NCBI RefSeq assembly: GCF_000429505.1
Contig: NZ_AUBZ01000020.1
Coordinates: 1 to 64,000, forward strand
Origin: Aliagarivorans taiwanensis DSM 22990
Lineage (GTDB): Bacteria; Pseudomonadota; Gammaproteobacteria; Enterobacterales; Celerinatantimonadaceae
DNA length: 64,000 bases
Direction: 5' to 3'
The position numbers were made by a program, and so were the translations under genes. The notes beneath the pieces were generated by a model. The model ran no database searches. It worked only from the letters and a program-made list of their open reading frames with translations, and was not told where the DNA came from. Positions 19,601-28,164 of the stretch are shown here, piece by piece (position 1 is the first letter of the stretch; every line of letters starts with the position of its first letter).

Positions 19601-20078
19601 GCATCTGGTAAGTGCGGCCCTTGGGGTATCTGCCGATAGCGTACTTATCGATGATGGCAAGGCCTTGCTCTATCGCGCGTTGCCACAAGAGCTGGCGCTG
19701 GAGTATTTGCAGCAAGCCATTGGCGTATTTACATCAGCCCAGCACCGCGCGCTGCCATTCTTTTTAAACAGCGGGTTTAGCTGGCTTGCCAATCAACGGT
19801 TAGAGCCCGAGGCATTGCAGCAAAAACTCGAAGCGGCCTGGGCACCGCAGGACATCTACTCTGCCCATAAAGGCGATGGTAACGACCCTTATATTCAGCG
19901 TTGCCATCCTTTGCTTGCGCCGGTTTATCCCGAGTTTGTTAAGCATTGCGCGACCTTGCTTAAACCAATTGAGCAACACACCCAATGGCATGAAGTTAGG
20001 AAGAAGCAAACCGATATGTTAAGCCACAGCGCTTTCTTTAAGTTCTTAGAGCAGGAGGGCGCACATGCAGGTCCTTAA
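16662..20078 (+). CDS. recC: Exodeoxyribonuclease V subunit gamma (RecC)
   Basis: A 1138-residue RecC, the Chi-scanning subunit of the RecBCD helicase-nuclease used in double-strand break repair. The N terminus (SNLTEKLLDTL, then NPDMAQWLK and ANIQFPLPSSFLW) and the mid-protein KVVCLLGMNDGDFPR are typical. RecC has inactive helicase- and nuclease-like folds, in line with the absence of a P-loop. The frame ends 14 bases into recB, so translation is probably coupled. The gene order recC-recB-recD lacks the ptrA gene found inside the E. coli cluster. Confidence 0.95.
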   Translation: MLTIYQSNLTEKLLDTLADVYQQRPAGCSVFEPEQILVQNPDMAQWLKISLAEKQGIAANIQFPLPSSFLWQIFKQAFSSLPEQSPFAKSAMTWTLMRLLPQHMSEPEFQWMQSELADAQPERQQQKLFSLCSTIADTFDQYLMYRPGWIASWEQDEQVEGLGDQQQWQARLWRMVSNDITARAGSDLHRGRLLQQTLEVLDHSDHLQIRGLPPRIAIFGLSSLPEQTMLLLNALAKHIDIHWFQLNPCEHFWLDIVDEKALAKIEASKLVGKLEDLDSDHYYLVGNPLLASFGGLGRENLSLMLEKLESDLYEQYFPFPSTGALNYLQQQILHLECRGQFDALSPQQLSSNDDKQAFEQAELANLRFHQCYSPLRELEVLKDQLFALFDSDPSLSPNDVVVMMPDVSIYAPFIRGVFAYNPQRPSFPFSISDLSAVQQSVLANSLLQIFSLPESRFGLSEVLALLEVPATLARFDISEDEFDLLKHWLRDVGVRWGVDAEHRAQFGVGDFEQNSWLFGLKRMLLGYAMHPSMGDYADTLPFDEIEGAQAQALGKFSLFIERLEQTSELLTQSHTAEQWLECVNQVLSDFYIADEQGSRDIKAVVEAMQAFRDTQEQTGYEQPVSREIVRELLFDTLNAAQSSRRFKAGAINFCSLMPMRSIPFKVVCLLGMNDGDFPRQNPTISFDLMQKQRRRGDRSRRLDDRYLFLEALLSCRQHLHISWVGKDIRSDQELPPSVLLMELRDYIAESWLVSGDECLAPDKAGKQVLHAMTFEHPLQAFNAQYYQQGSPLHSYSQFWAVQPQLPEPFSDAELGAQESVEQRLRVELSEVAAALSNPCRYFLQRRLGVYFDGVAEQVPDSEPFALDALSGWQLKQQAFVSRFYYQNVPGFKRQQGLTGSLPVGDAGERKLEEAISASDSLMEYLPDALRNPSVPQEFRLSLGDDLPELLGQTVAPIEGRLWRVKNGNLSAKDRLHGWLQHLVSAALGVSADSVLIDDGKALLYRALPQELALEYLQQAIGVFTSAQHRALPFFLNSGFSWLANQRLEPEALQQKLEAAWAPQDIYSAHKGDGNDPYIQRCHPLLAPVYPEFVKHCATLLKPIEQHTQWHEVRKKQTDMLSHSAFFKFLEQEGAHAGP

Positions 20079-23000
20079 TGCCAAGACCGTCCCGCTGCCC
20101 GGGCGCAGTATTATCGAAGCCAGCGCCGGTACCGGTAAAACGTATACCATTGCCAGTTTGTACCTGCGCTATGTGGTGGAGCAGCCTTTGCGGCGCAGCC
20201 TTACGCCGGAAAATATACTGGTGGTGACCTTCACCCGTGCTGCCACTGCCGAGCTACGCGAGCGGATACGAGCGCGACTACACAGTGCGGTGAACTGTTT
20301 TAAGGGCAAGCCCAGCGAGGGCGATGAGATCATCGACGATCTGCTGGAACGCTATGCCGATGAGCGCGAACAGGTGCTTAAGCGCCTGTATGCCGCTGAA
20401 AAGTCGATGGACGAGGCGGCGATTTTTACCATTCATGGTTTTTGTCACCGGGCGCTGAGCGATCAGCAAGTCACCGCATCGCCTAGTGCGCAGAGCCAGC
20501 TACTAGAAGACGATAGCCTGTTGGCCAAACAATGTCTGGCCGATTTCTGGCGCCAAGCCATCTACCCACTGCGCGGTGAGGATTACCAAGCGGTGGTGAG
20601 CGCGCTGGGATGCAAGGAGCCGGATGCCTTGTTCCCAACGCTATATCCTTTGCTATCGCGAAAATCACTCAACTTGTCGCCCAAGCCATTAGCAGTCGAT
20701 CCGGCAAGTGCGGTGGTTCAGCGCTTGGCGGGCAGTAAGCAGGCTTGGCAAGGCTTTGTAGCTGCTATCAAAGATAACTTGGAGCAAGTGGCAGTCGAGA
20801 TTGCCTCTTTGCCGCGCTTAAACCGCAAAACCATCGATAAGCACTGCGCAGCCATTATCGACGACAGCGAAGCGGCGCAACCCTCGAAAGCCAGCCGAGT
20901 GGCCTTCGACTATATCGCTGAAAAAGTCGCTACGGCCGATGACAAGGGGCTGGATGTGGACCTAAGCCATTGCCGCGCGCTGTTGCAGCAATGGCAAGCC
21001 GCAGCCAGCGAGTTGGATATCGCGGCGGCATTGAAAAGTCAGGCGCTGGATTATCTTGCCAAGCAATTGGCCCATGAGAAGGCGCGACTGAGCCTGCAAA
21101 GCCCCGATGATCTGATGACCCGTTTGGCCGAGCTGTTGGCCCAGCCCGAGAGCGGCGAGCGGATCGCTAAGCAGTTGCGCCAGCAATACCCAGTTGCGCT
21201 TATCGACGAGTTCCAAGACACCGATCCGCTGCAGTTTGCCATTTTTGAGCAGCTGTTTAACCACGACGACTGTAGCTGGATGATGATTGGCGACCCTAAG
21301 CAGTCCATCTACGCCTTTCGCGGCGCCGATATCCATACCTATGTGGAAGCCAAGCAAGATACCCAGCAAGCGGCGCACTACACACTCGATAAGAACTACC
21401 GCTCGGCAGCATCCATGGTGGCGGCGACCAATGCCTTGTTTAGCGCATGTAAGGACTCGGCTTTTATTGACGCGCAGATCCCTTTTAGTGCGGTAAAAAG
21501 TCACGATCAGGGCAATAAGGGCGCACTTGAGCTAGACGGTCAGGCGCAGCCAAGTCTACAGATCTGGCAGTTTGATGAAGACACTATGGTCGGCGATTGC
21601 GCCGCACGCTGCTGTGCCCAGCAGATCACCGATATGCTCAACCTTGCCGTTAAGGATCGCGCCACGCTCGGCGAGCGCAGGCTTAATCCCGGCGATATTG
21701 CGGTACTGGTGCGTAGCCGCTTCGAGGCAGAGAAGATCTCTGCCCAACTGCGCTTGCGCGGGGTGCGCTCGGTATTTCAATCGCGCGACAGCGTGTTTAG
21801 CACCGCCACCGCCGAGGCGGTATATCGCGTTTTATTGGCGATGTATGAGCCACGTAACGAGCGCTTGGTGATGGCGGCTATGGCGCTGCCTCTGTGCGCC
21901 AAAAGCGCCAAGGAGCTGTCAGTACTTCGCGAAGATGAACTCAGCTGGCAGCAACACCTTGGCCATTTCAGCGATCTGCAGCAGTTATGGCAACAGCAAG
22001 GGGTGATGGCGGCGCTACTCAGTTGGATGGAGATCTATCAAATACCTGCTCAACTGTTAGCCGACCCACTACAAGGTGAACGGCAGATGGCCGATCTGCT
22101 GCATTGCTGTGAGCTGTTGCAGCACTATGCTAGCGCACTGCAAGGCGAGCAGGCCTTGCTCAATCTGTTTCAACAGTTGTTAAGCGGCGCTGACACCCAA
22201 CAGTACGGTGGTCAGCAACGCTATCTGGAAAGTGACCGCGATCTGGTGCAAATCGTCACCATTCACGCCAGTAAAGGCTTGGAGTATCCGGTAGTGATGC
22301 TGCCCTATGCCTTGGCCAGTCGTCAGCCAAAGTTGGCCGTGTTCCCACAACAGGGCGAAACCACCGTCGATTTTAGTGGCCAGCAGCAGAACTTGGAGAT
22401 TGCCGATACCGAACGATTGGCCGAAGACTTGCGACTTCTTTATGTGGCAATCACCCGTGCAGGCTTTGCCTGTTACTTGGGCGTAGCTGCGCTGAGTAAG
22501 CCCAAAGGTATCACGGCACTGGATTACATACTTAATTGTCCGGGCGGTGACGTGGCAGAACGGGATGAAGCCCTCGCACAGTTGGTAGCGCAAAACAGCG
22601 GGCTGGTTGCCTTAGCCAAGCCGAGTGACGCTTTTAGTCGGTATCAGGCCAATGAAGATGGCGAGCAAAGTAGATCGCCCGCCAAGCGCTTTGACGGCAC
22701 CATCGATAAAGGCTGGCGCTTAACCTCTTATTCTGCCATGGCCAGAAAGCTTCATAGCCCGGAGCTCGAGCCGGGGGCTGGGGATGAGGTGTTAGAAGAG
22801 CAAAGCTCGATAGAAGTAGAACTTGATTCTCCGCTGCCGCTGGCGCCTGAGCCCACCCAGTTTAGCTTTGCCAAAGGGGCTGATGCGGGTAATGCCTTAC
22901 ACGATATCCTAGAAGCGCTGTTCCAAGGTAACGCAGGGGATCTTCAGCGCTTGGACCTTCGGGCAGTGGAATCGCTGGCCGAAGATGCCATGCAGCGGGC

Positions 23001-23613
23001 TGGCTTGAGTGTTGAGGCGCCGTGGCCTGCCGTGGTAGCAAACTGGCTAAGCACGGTGATGACTACGCCCTTAATGCTTGACGATGAGAACGTCGTTAGC
23101 TTGGCATCACTCGAATTGAGGCAAGTATTGCCAGAGATGGAGTTTATGCTGTCAGTTGATGGCAGCGTGAGCGCCGAGCAGTTTAACCGCTTATTAAAGG
23201 AGTACCCCTTGCTCGCCCAGAACGTTGCCGGGCTCGACTTCAGTCGCTTTCATGGCCTGATGCGCGGTTTTATCGACCTTAGCTTTGAGGCCAACGGTCG
23301 TTACTACGTGTGCGACTACAAGAGTAACTATTTGGGCGATTGCACTGAGGACTATAGCGAGCAAGCGATGAGCCATGCGATGGCCGATCATCGTTATGAT
23401 GCCCAGCTGTTGTTTTATTGTGTGGCGATGCATCGCTTCCTTAAGCAGCAACTTGCCGATTATGACTATCAGCGCGACTTTGGCGGGGCCTTGTATCTGT
23501 TCTTACGCGGCATTGATGGCACGGAGGGCGGCTATGGTCAGTTATTTATCAAGCCGCCGCTGGCGCTGATAGAGGCCTTGGATCGATTACTGGGAGGAAG
23601 CAGTCATGCTTAA
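20065..23613 (+). CDS. recB: Exodeoxyribonuclease V subunit beta (RecB)
   Basis: A 1182-residue superfamily 1A helicase and nuclease. The Walker A motif ASAGTGKTYT lies at residues 18-27. The Walker B region LIDEFQDTDP and motif III MIGDPKQSIYAFRGAD follow, then LLYVAITRA near residue 795. The C-terminal RecB nuclease domain has GFIDLSFEANGRYYVCDYKS, with the catalytic Asp and Lys. It overlaps recC by 14 bases and recD by 8, so the three genes form one translationally coupled operon. Confidence 0.96.
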   Translation: MQVLNAKTVPLPGRSIIEASAGTGKTYTIASLYLRYVVEQPLRRSLTPENILVVTFTRAATAELRERIRARLHSAVNCFKGKPSEGDEIIDDLLERYADEREQVLKRLYAAEKSMDEAAIFTIHGFCHRALSDQQVTASPSAQSQLLEDDSLLAKQCLADFWRQAIYPLRGEDYQAVVSALGCKEPDALFPTLYPLLSRKSLNLSPKPLAVDPASAVVQRLAGSKQAWQGFVAAIKDNLEQVAVEIASLPRLNRKTIDKHCAAIIDDSEAAQPSKASRVAFDYIAEKVATADDKGLDVDLSHCRALLQQWQAAASELDIAAALKSQALDYLAKQLAHEKARLSLQSPDDLMTRLAELLAQPESGERIAKQLRQQYPVALIDEFQDTDPLQFAIFEQLFNHDDCSWMMIGDPKQSIYAFRGADIHTYVEAKQDTQQAAHYTLDKNYRSAASMVAATNALFSACKDSAFIDAQIPFSAVKSHDQGNKGALELDGQAQPSLQIWQFDEDTMVGDCAARCCAQQITDMLNLAVKDRATLGERRLNPGDIAVLVRSRFEAEKISAQLRLRGVRSVFQSRDSVFSTATAEAVYRVLLAMYEPRNERLVMAAMALPLCAKSAKELSVLREDELSWQQHLGHFSDLQQLWQQQGVMAALLSWMEIYQIPAQLLADPLQGERQMADLLHCCELLQHYASALQGEQALLNLFQQLLSGADTQQYGGQQRYLESDRDLVQIVTIHASKGLEYPVVMLPYALASRQPKLAVFPQQGETTVDFSGQQQNLEIADTERLAEDLRLLYVAITRAGFACYLGVAALSKPKGITALDYILNCPGGDVAERDEALAQLVAQNSGLVALAKPSDAFSRYQANEDGEQSRSPAKRFDGTIDKGWRLTSYSAMARKLHSPELEPGAGDEVLEEQSSIEVELDSPLPLAPEPTQFSFAKGADAGNALHDILEALFQGNAGDLQRLDLRAVESLAEDAMQRAGLSVEAPWPAVVANWLSTVMTTPLMLDDENVVSLASLELRQVLPEMEFMLSVDGSVSAEQFNRLLKEYPLLAQNVAGLDFSRFHGLMRGFIDLSFEANGRYYVCDYKSNYLGDCTEDYSEQAMSHAMADHRYDAQLLFYCVAMHRFLKQQLADYDYQRDFGGALYLFLRGIDGTEGGYGQLFIKPPLALIEALDRLLGGSSHA

Positions 23614-25498
23614 GCAACCAGAGCACCTTTCCTTTATCGACCACGCGGCGTTTACTGAGGCCTGCGAGCGGGGCCAGCTAAGAGCCATCGACTGGCGCTT
23701 TGCCCGATTTATTGCAGAGCAGGCCAGTGCCCATCATGAGCTGGTGTTCTACAGTGCGCTGCTGCTTAGTCAGCGTCAGGGTGATGGCCACGTATGTATT
23801 CGTTTGGAGCACTACCAGCACAGCCAACTAGTGGTCTTTGAAGGACACGCTGGCTACCAGTTTCCCGACGCGAATAGCTGGGCAGTTACACTACAAGCGT
23901 CTGGTGTAGCAGGCGAGCCTAGACGGGCGGAGAAAAGGGCTGAGTGCGCGTTGCCCTTAGTGGTCGAGTTCGGCCGGCTATATCTCGGGCGTTATTGGTT
24001 CTATGAAACGCAGGTAGCGAACAGCTTGGTGGAGCGCGCTACTATCCAGCATTCGGTCGATGATGCGCGCTTACACGGCCTGCTTGGTCAGTTATTTGAG
24101 GCAGGTGAGCAGCCAAATTGGCAACAGCTCGCTTGTGCCAGTGCTTGCCGTAGTGGGCTGTCGGTGATTACCGGTGGCCCGGGTACCGGTAAAACCACCA
24201 CGGTAATTCGCTTGTTGGCCAGTTTGCTAGCTTTGCATGAGAAGCCCGAGTCGTTAGTAATCCGTATGGCGGCGCCTACCGGTAAAGCGGCTGTGCGTAT
24301 GAGCGAGTCGATCCGCAATGCCAAATCGTCATTAACGCTGGATGCTGGCCTGGTGGACTTAATCCCCGAGCAGGCCAGTACCTTACATCGTCTATTAGGA
24401 CCGATCCCCGGCTCTATTCACTTTCGCCACGATCAAGATGCGCCACTGCACGCTGATGTGCTAGTGGTCGATGAAGCCTCGATGATCGACCTGTCGATGA
24501 TGGCCAAGCTGCTGGCAGCGCTTCCTCGCCATTGCCGCCTGATCTTACTCGGCGATAAAGACCAGCTGAGCTCGGTGGAGGCGGGGAGTATATTAGGTGA
24601 CGTGTGCTCGGTGATCCGCCCCACAGCCGGTGGAGCGCTGATGAGCTATAGCAAAGCTCAGGCGGAATTCTTGGGGGCGGCGACCGGGGCAGAGCTGCAG
24701 CAGCATATCCGTGCGGTATCGCCAGTGGCCGATAGCCTGACCATGCTGCAAAAGAGCTGGCGCTTTGGCGGTGGCATTGGCAGCTTGGCAAGTGCGGTGA
24801 ACGCAGGCGACAGTCGACAGGCCCTTAGCTTGCTGCAAGAGCGCGAGCTTGACGATATCAATTGGGTCCAAGAACATCTGCTTAAGCACACGGTAGAATT
24901 AGCCGTTAGTCACTATCAAGACTATTTAGCGATGCTCGATGGTGAGCCCCTTGCCGTGCTGAATAGCTTTGAGCAGTTCCGCGTGCTGTGTGCTAGTCGC
25001 AAGGGCGAGCTGGGGACTTTGGAGGTGAACCTAGCCATCGAGAAGCGCTTAGCGGCTCGCGACTTGATCTCGCGACAGCAAGAGTTCTATCCGGGGCGGC
25101 CGGTGATGATCACCCGTAATGATCACCAGTTGAAACTCTACAATGGTGATATCGGTATTACCTTGCTTGACCCTGCGTCAGGGCAACTTTACGTACATTT
25201 TGCGGGCGTAGATGGCACTACTCGACGGATTTTGCCTGCACGCTTGCCACGCCATGACACGGCCTTTGCGATGACTATTCATAAGTCGCAGGGCTCGGAG
25301 TTTTCTGCCGTGGCAATCTGCCTACCCGAGGAGCCAGGCTTTAGTAGTTTGCTCGTTAAGGAGTTGCTATATACCGCGATCACTCGAGCGAAAAAGGCCT
25401 TAACACTGTTTGCAAACCGCCGAAGCTTGTTGGGCTGCTGCGAGTCGTACACCCAACGTGACTCGGGCTTAGCATTGCGACTGCATGGGCCTAACTAG
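23606..25498 (+). CDS. recD: Exodeoxyribonuclease V subunit alpha (RecD)
   Basis: A 630-residue superfamily 1B 5'-3' helicase, the third RecBCD subunit. The P-loop is ITGGPGTGKTTTVIRL at about residues 188-203, Walker B is VVDEASMIDLSMM, and motif III is LLGDKDQLSSVEAG. The C-terminal helicase motifs TIHKSQGSEF and LLYTAITRAKKAL are intact. It starts within the end of recB (8-base overlap, with AGGAAG just upstream). It is the last gene of the operon; a hairpin without a T run lies about 50 bases later. Confidence 0.96.
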   Translation: MLKQPEHLSFIDHAAFTEACERGQLRAIDWRFARFIAEQASAHHELVFYSALLLSQRQGDGHVCIRLEHYQHSQLVVFEGHAGYQFPDANSWAVTLQASGVAGEPRRAEKRAECALPLVVEFGRLYLGRYWFYETQVANSLVERATIQHSVDDARLHGLLGQLFEAGEQPNWQQLACASACRSGLSVITGGPGTGKTTTVIRLLASLLALHEKPESLVIRMAAPTGKAAVRMSESIRNAKSSLTLDAGLVDLIPEQASTLHRLLGPIPGSIHFRHDQDAPLHADVLVVDEASMIDLSMMAKLLAALPRHCRLILLGDKDQLSSVEAGSILGDVCSVIRPTAGGALMSYSKAQAEFLGAATGAELQQHIRAVSPVADSLTMLQKSWRFGGGIGSLASAVNAGDSRQALSLLQERELDDINWVQEHLLKHTVELAVSHYQDYLAMLDGEPLAVLNSFEQFRVLCASRKGELGTLEVNLAIEKRLAARDLISRQQEFYPGRPVMITRNDHQLKLYNGDIGITLLDPASGQLYVHFAGVDGTTRRILPARLPRHDTAFAMTIHKSQGSEFSAVAICLPEEPGFSSLLVKELLYTAITRAKKALTLFANRRSLLGCCESYTQRDSGLALRLHGPN

Positions 25499-25550
25499 GG
25501 CCCTAACATCCACCTTCCGACTACCTAAGTAACGGAAAATACAGTGTTTT

Positions 25551-25577
25551 CTTTGCACTACATCTAGTAGTGCAAAG
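25551..25577. terminator. Hairpin after recD
   Basis: A perfect 11-bp stem, CTTTGCACTAC / GTAGTGCAAAG, with an ATCTA loop. No T run follows on the plus strand, so termination may be weak or Rho-assisted. It may also act as a 3' end stabiliser. Confidence 0.6.
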
Positions 25578-25636
25578 AGTTATCGATTCGCATATAAATA
25601 ACGTTTAATTCCATAAATATCGCTTTTGCCAGTGAT

Positions 25637-25667
25637 TGGTGCTATATTCCGCCGCGTTTTAGCACCA
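25637..25667 (+). promoter_or_regulatory. Inverted repeat and extended -10 upstream of the symporter gene
   Basis: The arms TGGTGCTA (25637-25644) and TAGCACCA (25660-25667) flank a 15-base loop. An extended -10 sequence, TGCTATATT (25640-25648), overlaps the left arm, which would place a transcript start near 25655 and give a leader of about 160 bases. No good -35 is seen. The palindrome could be an operator over the promoter. The remaining leader up to 25813 shows no riboswitch family that I recognise. Confidence 0.4.
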
Positions 25668-25813
25668 GGCTGACTGCTTATTTGTGCCAATATTGATGCT
25701 TGGTCACTCAAGGAAGATGTTAATAAGTTAGGCATTTGATGCAGTCGGTTGAGGAAAAACCAATTTGCCGTGAGTTCAATAGTGCACGGCAGACACAACA
25801 TTGGAGCACTTTC

Positions 25814-27367
25814 ATGACTGAAGTTTTAGAAACAGCAGAACTAACAGAATCTGTAGCCGCAAACGCCCCGGAGATGTTAGAAGCGGTTGAGTTAATCGAG
25901 GCCGCAGAAGTGGTTGAGCAAGCAGGTTTGATCGAAACTGCCATCAACACACTAAATGGTCTGCTGTGGAGCCACCTGATTATTTATGCACTGGTTGGCG
26001 CCGGCATCTTCTTCACCTTTCGCCTTGGCTTTGTCCAATTCCGCATGTTCAAACACGGCGTATCCGTACTAAAAGGCGGCCAATCTCAAGACGCTTCTGG
26101 CCTCTCTTCTAAACAAGTTTTCTGGACCTCTATGGCAGCCCGTGTGGGCACCGGTAACATGGCGGGCGTTGTTGTCGCTATCACCGCCGGTGGTCCGGGT
26201 GCCGTATTCTGGATGTGGGCAATTGCCATGCTAGGTATGGCTACCGCATTCGTAGAGTCTACTCTGGCTCAGGTTTACCGCGTGAAAGAGGCCGATGGCC
26301 AATACCGTGGCGGCCCGGCCTACTACATGGAGCAAGGACTGAACGCTCGTTGGTTGGGCGCGTTGTTCTCTGTATTGCTGATTATTGCCTTCGGTTTCGC
26401 CTTCAACGGCGTACAAGCTAACACCATTGCTGACTCTCTGGGCAGCGCCTACGGCTTTAACGAAACCTATGTAGGTATCGCCATCGTTGCAGCTACCGCT
26501 TGGGTTATCACCGGCGGTCTGAAGAAGATCGGTAAAGTTGCTTCAACCTTGGTGCCTGTTATGGCGCTGGCCTACCTGAGCATCTCTTTGGTTGTGATCC
26601 TGCTGAACATTAGCGAACTGCCGGGCGTACTGGTAGCCATCGTTAAGAGCGCTTTTGGTATGGAACAAGCTGCTGGCGGCCTGATGGGCGCGCTGATGGC
26701 TGGTGTGGCTCGTGGTCTGTTCTCGAACGAAGCCGGTATGGGTTCTGCTGCTAACATCGCGGCAAGTGCTAATCCAAACCCTAACCACCCTGCGGCGCAA
26801 GGCTTTGTGCAGATGCTGGGGGTGTTCGCAGATACCATCGTTATCTGTACTGCAACTGCTGCTATGGTACTGATTGTGGGTGTAGACTTCGGTGGCGAGC
26901 TGGGCGGTATCGGCCTGCTGCAATCAGCACTGGCTGATGCACTGGGTTCATGGACTGCTTACTTCATGACCTTCGCAATTATGCTGTTCTGCTTTACCTC
27001 TATTTTCGCCAACTACAGCTACGCAGAAACTAACCTGGTGTTCCTGACCAAGAACAAGGTTGCACTGTACGTATTCCGTGCCCTGGTTCTGGCGATGGTA
27101 ATGGTGGGCTCTGTAGCCTCTCTGAACATCGTATGGGACTTTGCCGATGTATCGATGGGCCTAATGGCACTGGTTAACATCGCGGCTATCGTTGCTCTGT
27201 CTAAGGTTGCCTTCGCTGTATTTGCCGATTACGAGAAGCAACTTAAAGCGGGTAAGAAGCCGAGCTTTAACGCAGCTACCGTACCGGGCCTTGAAGCGCA
27301 GTTGGTTGATCCGATGTGGAAAGACCAAGCGGGTAGCGCAAGCCCTGTAGGTGCTAAGCTAAAATAA
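25814..27367 (+). CDS. Alanine/glycine:cation symporter family protein (AGCS)
   Basis: A 517-residue sodium-coupled amino acid symporter of the inner membrane. About ten or eleven hydrophobic helices and the family blocks AARVGTGNMAGV, GGPGAVFWMW and GLFSNEAGMGSAANIAASA are present. Before the first helix it has an unusual tail of about 42 residues, rich in Glu, Ala and Val. ATG at 25814 has GGAG upstream; the in-frame start at 25736 lacks support. Codon use is biased toward codons of highly expressed genes (CTG, GGT/GGC, AAC), more than in neighbouring genes, so strong expression is likely. A strong terminator follows. The substrate, alanine or glycine, cannot be told from sequence. Confidence 0.92.
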   Translation: MTEVLETAELTESVAANAPEMLEAVELIEAAEVVEQAGLIETAINTLNGLLWSHLIIYALVGAGIFFTFRLGFVQFRMFKHGVSVLKGGQSQDASGLSSKQVFWTSMAARVGTGNMAGVVVAITAGGPGAVFWMWAIAMLGMATAFVESTLAQVYRVKEADGQYRGGPAYYMEQGLNARWLGALFSVLLIIAFGFAFNGVQANTIADSLGSAYGFNETYVGIAIVAATAWVITGGLKKIGKVASTLVPVMALAYLSISLVVILLNISELPGVLVAIVKSAFGMEQAAGGLMGALMAGVARGLFSNEAGMGSAANIAASANPNPNHPAAQGFVQMLGVFADTIVICTATAAMVLIVGVDFGGELGGIGLLQSALADALGSWTAYFMTFAIMLFCFTSIFANYSYAETNLVFLTKNKVALYVFRALVLAMVMVGSVASLNIVWDFADVSMGLMALVNIAAIVALSKVAFAVFADYEKQLKAGKKPSFNAATVPGLEAQLVDPMWKDQAGSASPVGAKLK

Positions 27368-27382
27368 GCGTTCACGCTTTAG

Positions 27383-27413
27383 AAAAAAGGCCAGCATGAT
27401 GCTGGCCTTTTTT
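27383..27413. terminator. Bidirectional terminator
   Basis: A 13-bp perfect stem (AAAAAAGGCCAGC with GCTGGCCTTTTTT) and an ATGAT loop lie between the convergent symporter and LysE-family genes. Confidence 0.93.
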
Positions 27414-27430
27414 ATGTCTGAAGAACGCGA

Positions 27431-28051
27431 CTACCCCAATACCAACCAAAGCGCGACGCCAATCATCAGGCTGCCCGAGATGCGATTCATCAAGCGAACA
27501 TTACCACTGCGATTAAGGAACAAGCGCAGGCTCTTGCCGCCACTGGCGTAGATAAGCATACAGGTCAGCTCGCTCAGTGCGATGATCACTACCATAGTGC
27601 TCAGTTGCGGCCAAAGAGCTCGCCCATGTTCGATAAACGGCGGCAGCAGGGATATCATAAACGCCCAGCCTTTCGGGTTGGCGATTGCGGTGACAAAGCC
27701 TTGAGTGGCCAAATCCTTTCGACCAATCTTTGGCGGGGCTGATAGGGTATCTGGAATCGCCATCTTCCCCCGCGAACGCCACATCTGTATGCCCAGGTAG
27801 GCCAAATAGCTGCCGCCAATCAGTTTAAACACGGTGAACATCTGAGGATAGCTGAGCATGATGGCAGCCACGCCAAGCACGGCGGCAATGGCGACCAGGC
27901 TTACGCCTACCATTTCGCCAGCCATCATCCATAGCGAGCGGCGAATACCCACAGTCATACCCAGCGTCATCGCGAGGGTCATGCACATACCGGGGGTAAT
28001 GGAGACTAAAAAGAAGGTAGGAATAAACAACAAAAGGTTAGTGAGGTCCAC
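27431..28051 (-). CDS. LysE/RhtB family amino acid exporter
   Basis: A 206-residue inner-membrane exporter with six hydrophobic helices. The family block SITPGMCMTLAMTLGMTVG follows the first helix, and KLIGGSYLAYLGIQMWRS lies at about residues 75-92. The LysE/RhtB family exports amino acids such as homoserine, threonine or lysine; the substrate here is not known. The start is GTG at 28051. It is divergent from slyD and convergent with the amino acid symporter, sharing its terminator. Confidence 0.9.
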   Translation of the reverse strand: MDLTNLLLFIPTFFLVSITPGMCMTLAMTLGMTVGIRRSLWMMAGEMVGVSLVAIAAVLGVAAIMLSYPQMFTVFKLIGGSYLAYLGIQMWRSRGKMAIPDTLSAPPKIGRKDLATQGFVTAIANPKGWAFMISLLPPFIEHGRALWPQLSTMVVIIALSELTCMLIYASGGKSLRLFLNRSGNVRLMNRISGSLMIGVALWLVLG

Positions 28052-28164
28052 GAGACTACATCCAAAACATCAAGGTTAAACAGAAATACTGGAGCCAGAG
28101 GCGGCATAAGAGTAAACTCGCCTTTTTTCGATATGCTAAGCAAGCACATTCACAGGAAAGCTTA

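Noticed and set aside
20962-21504. 180-codon frame antisense to recB
   Set aside because: A shadow frame of the high-quality recB coding sequence, without own signals.
16662-25498. recC-recB-recD as a novel helicase-nuclease system
   Set aside because: All three subunits are ordinary RecBCD proteins with normal lengths and motifs; lack of ptrA is common in related orders.
25499-25813. Possible glycine riboswitch before the AGCS symporter
   Set aside because: The paired aptamer core with its conserved GGAGAG and CGCCGAAGG-like segments is not present.
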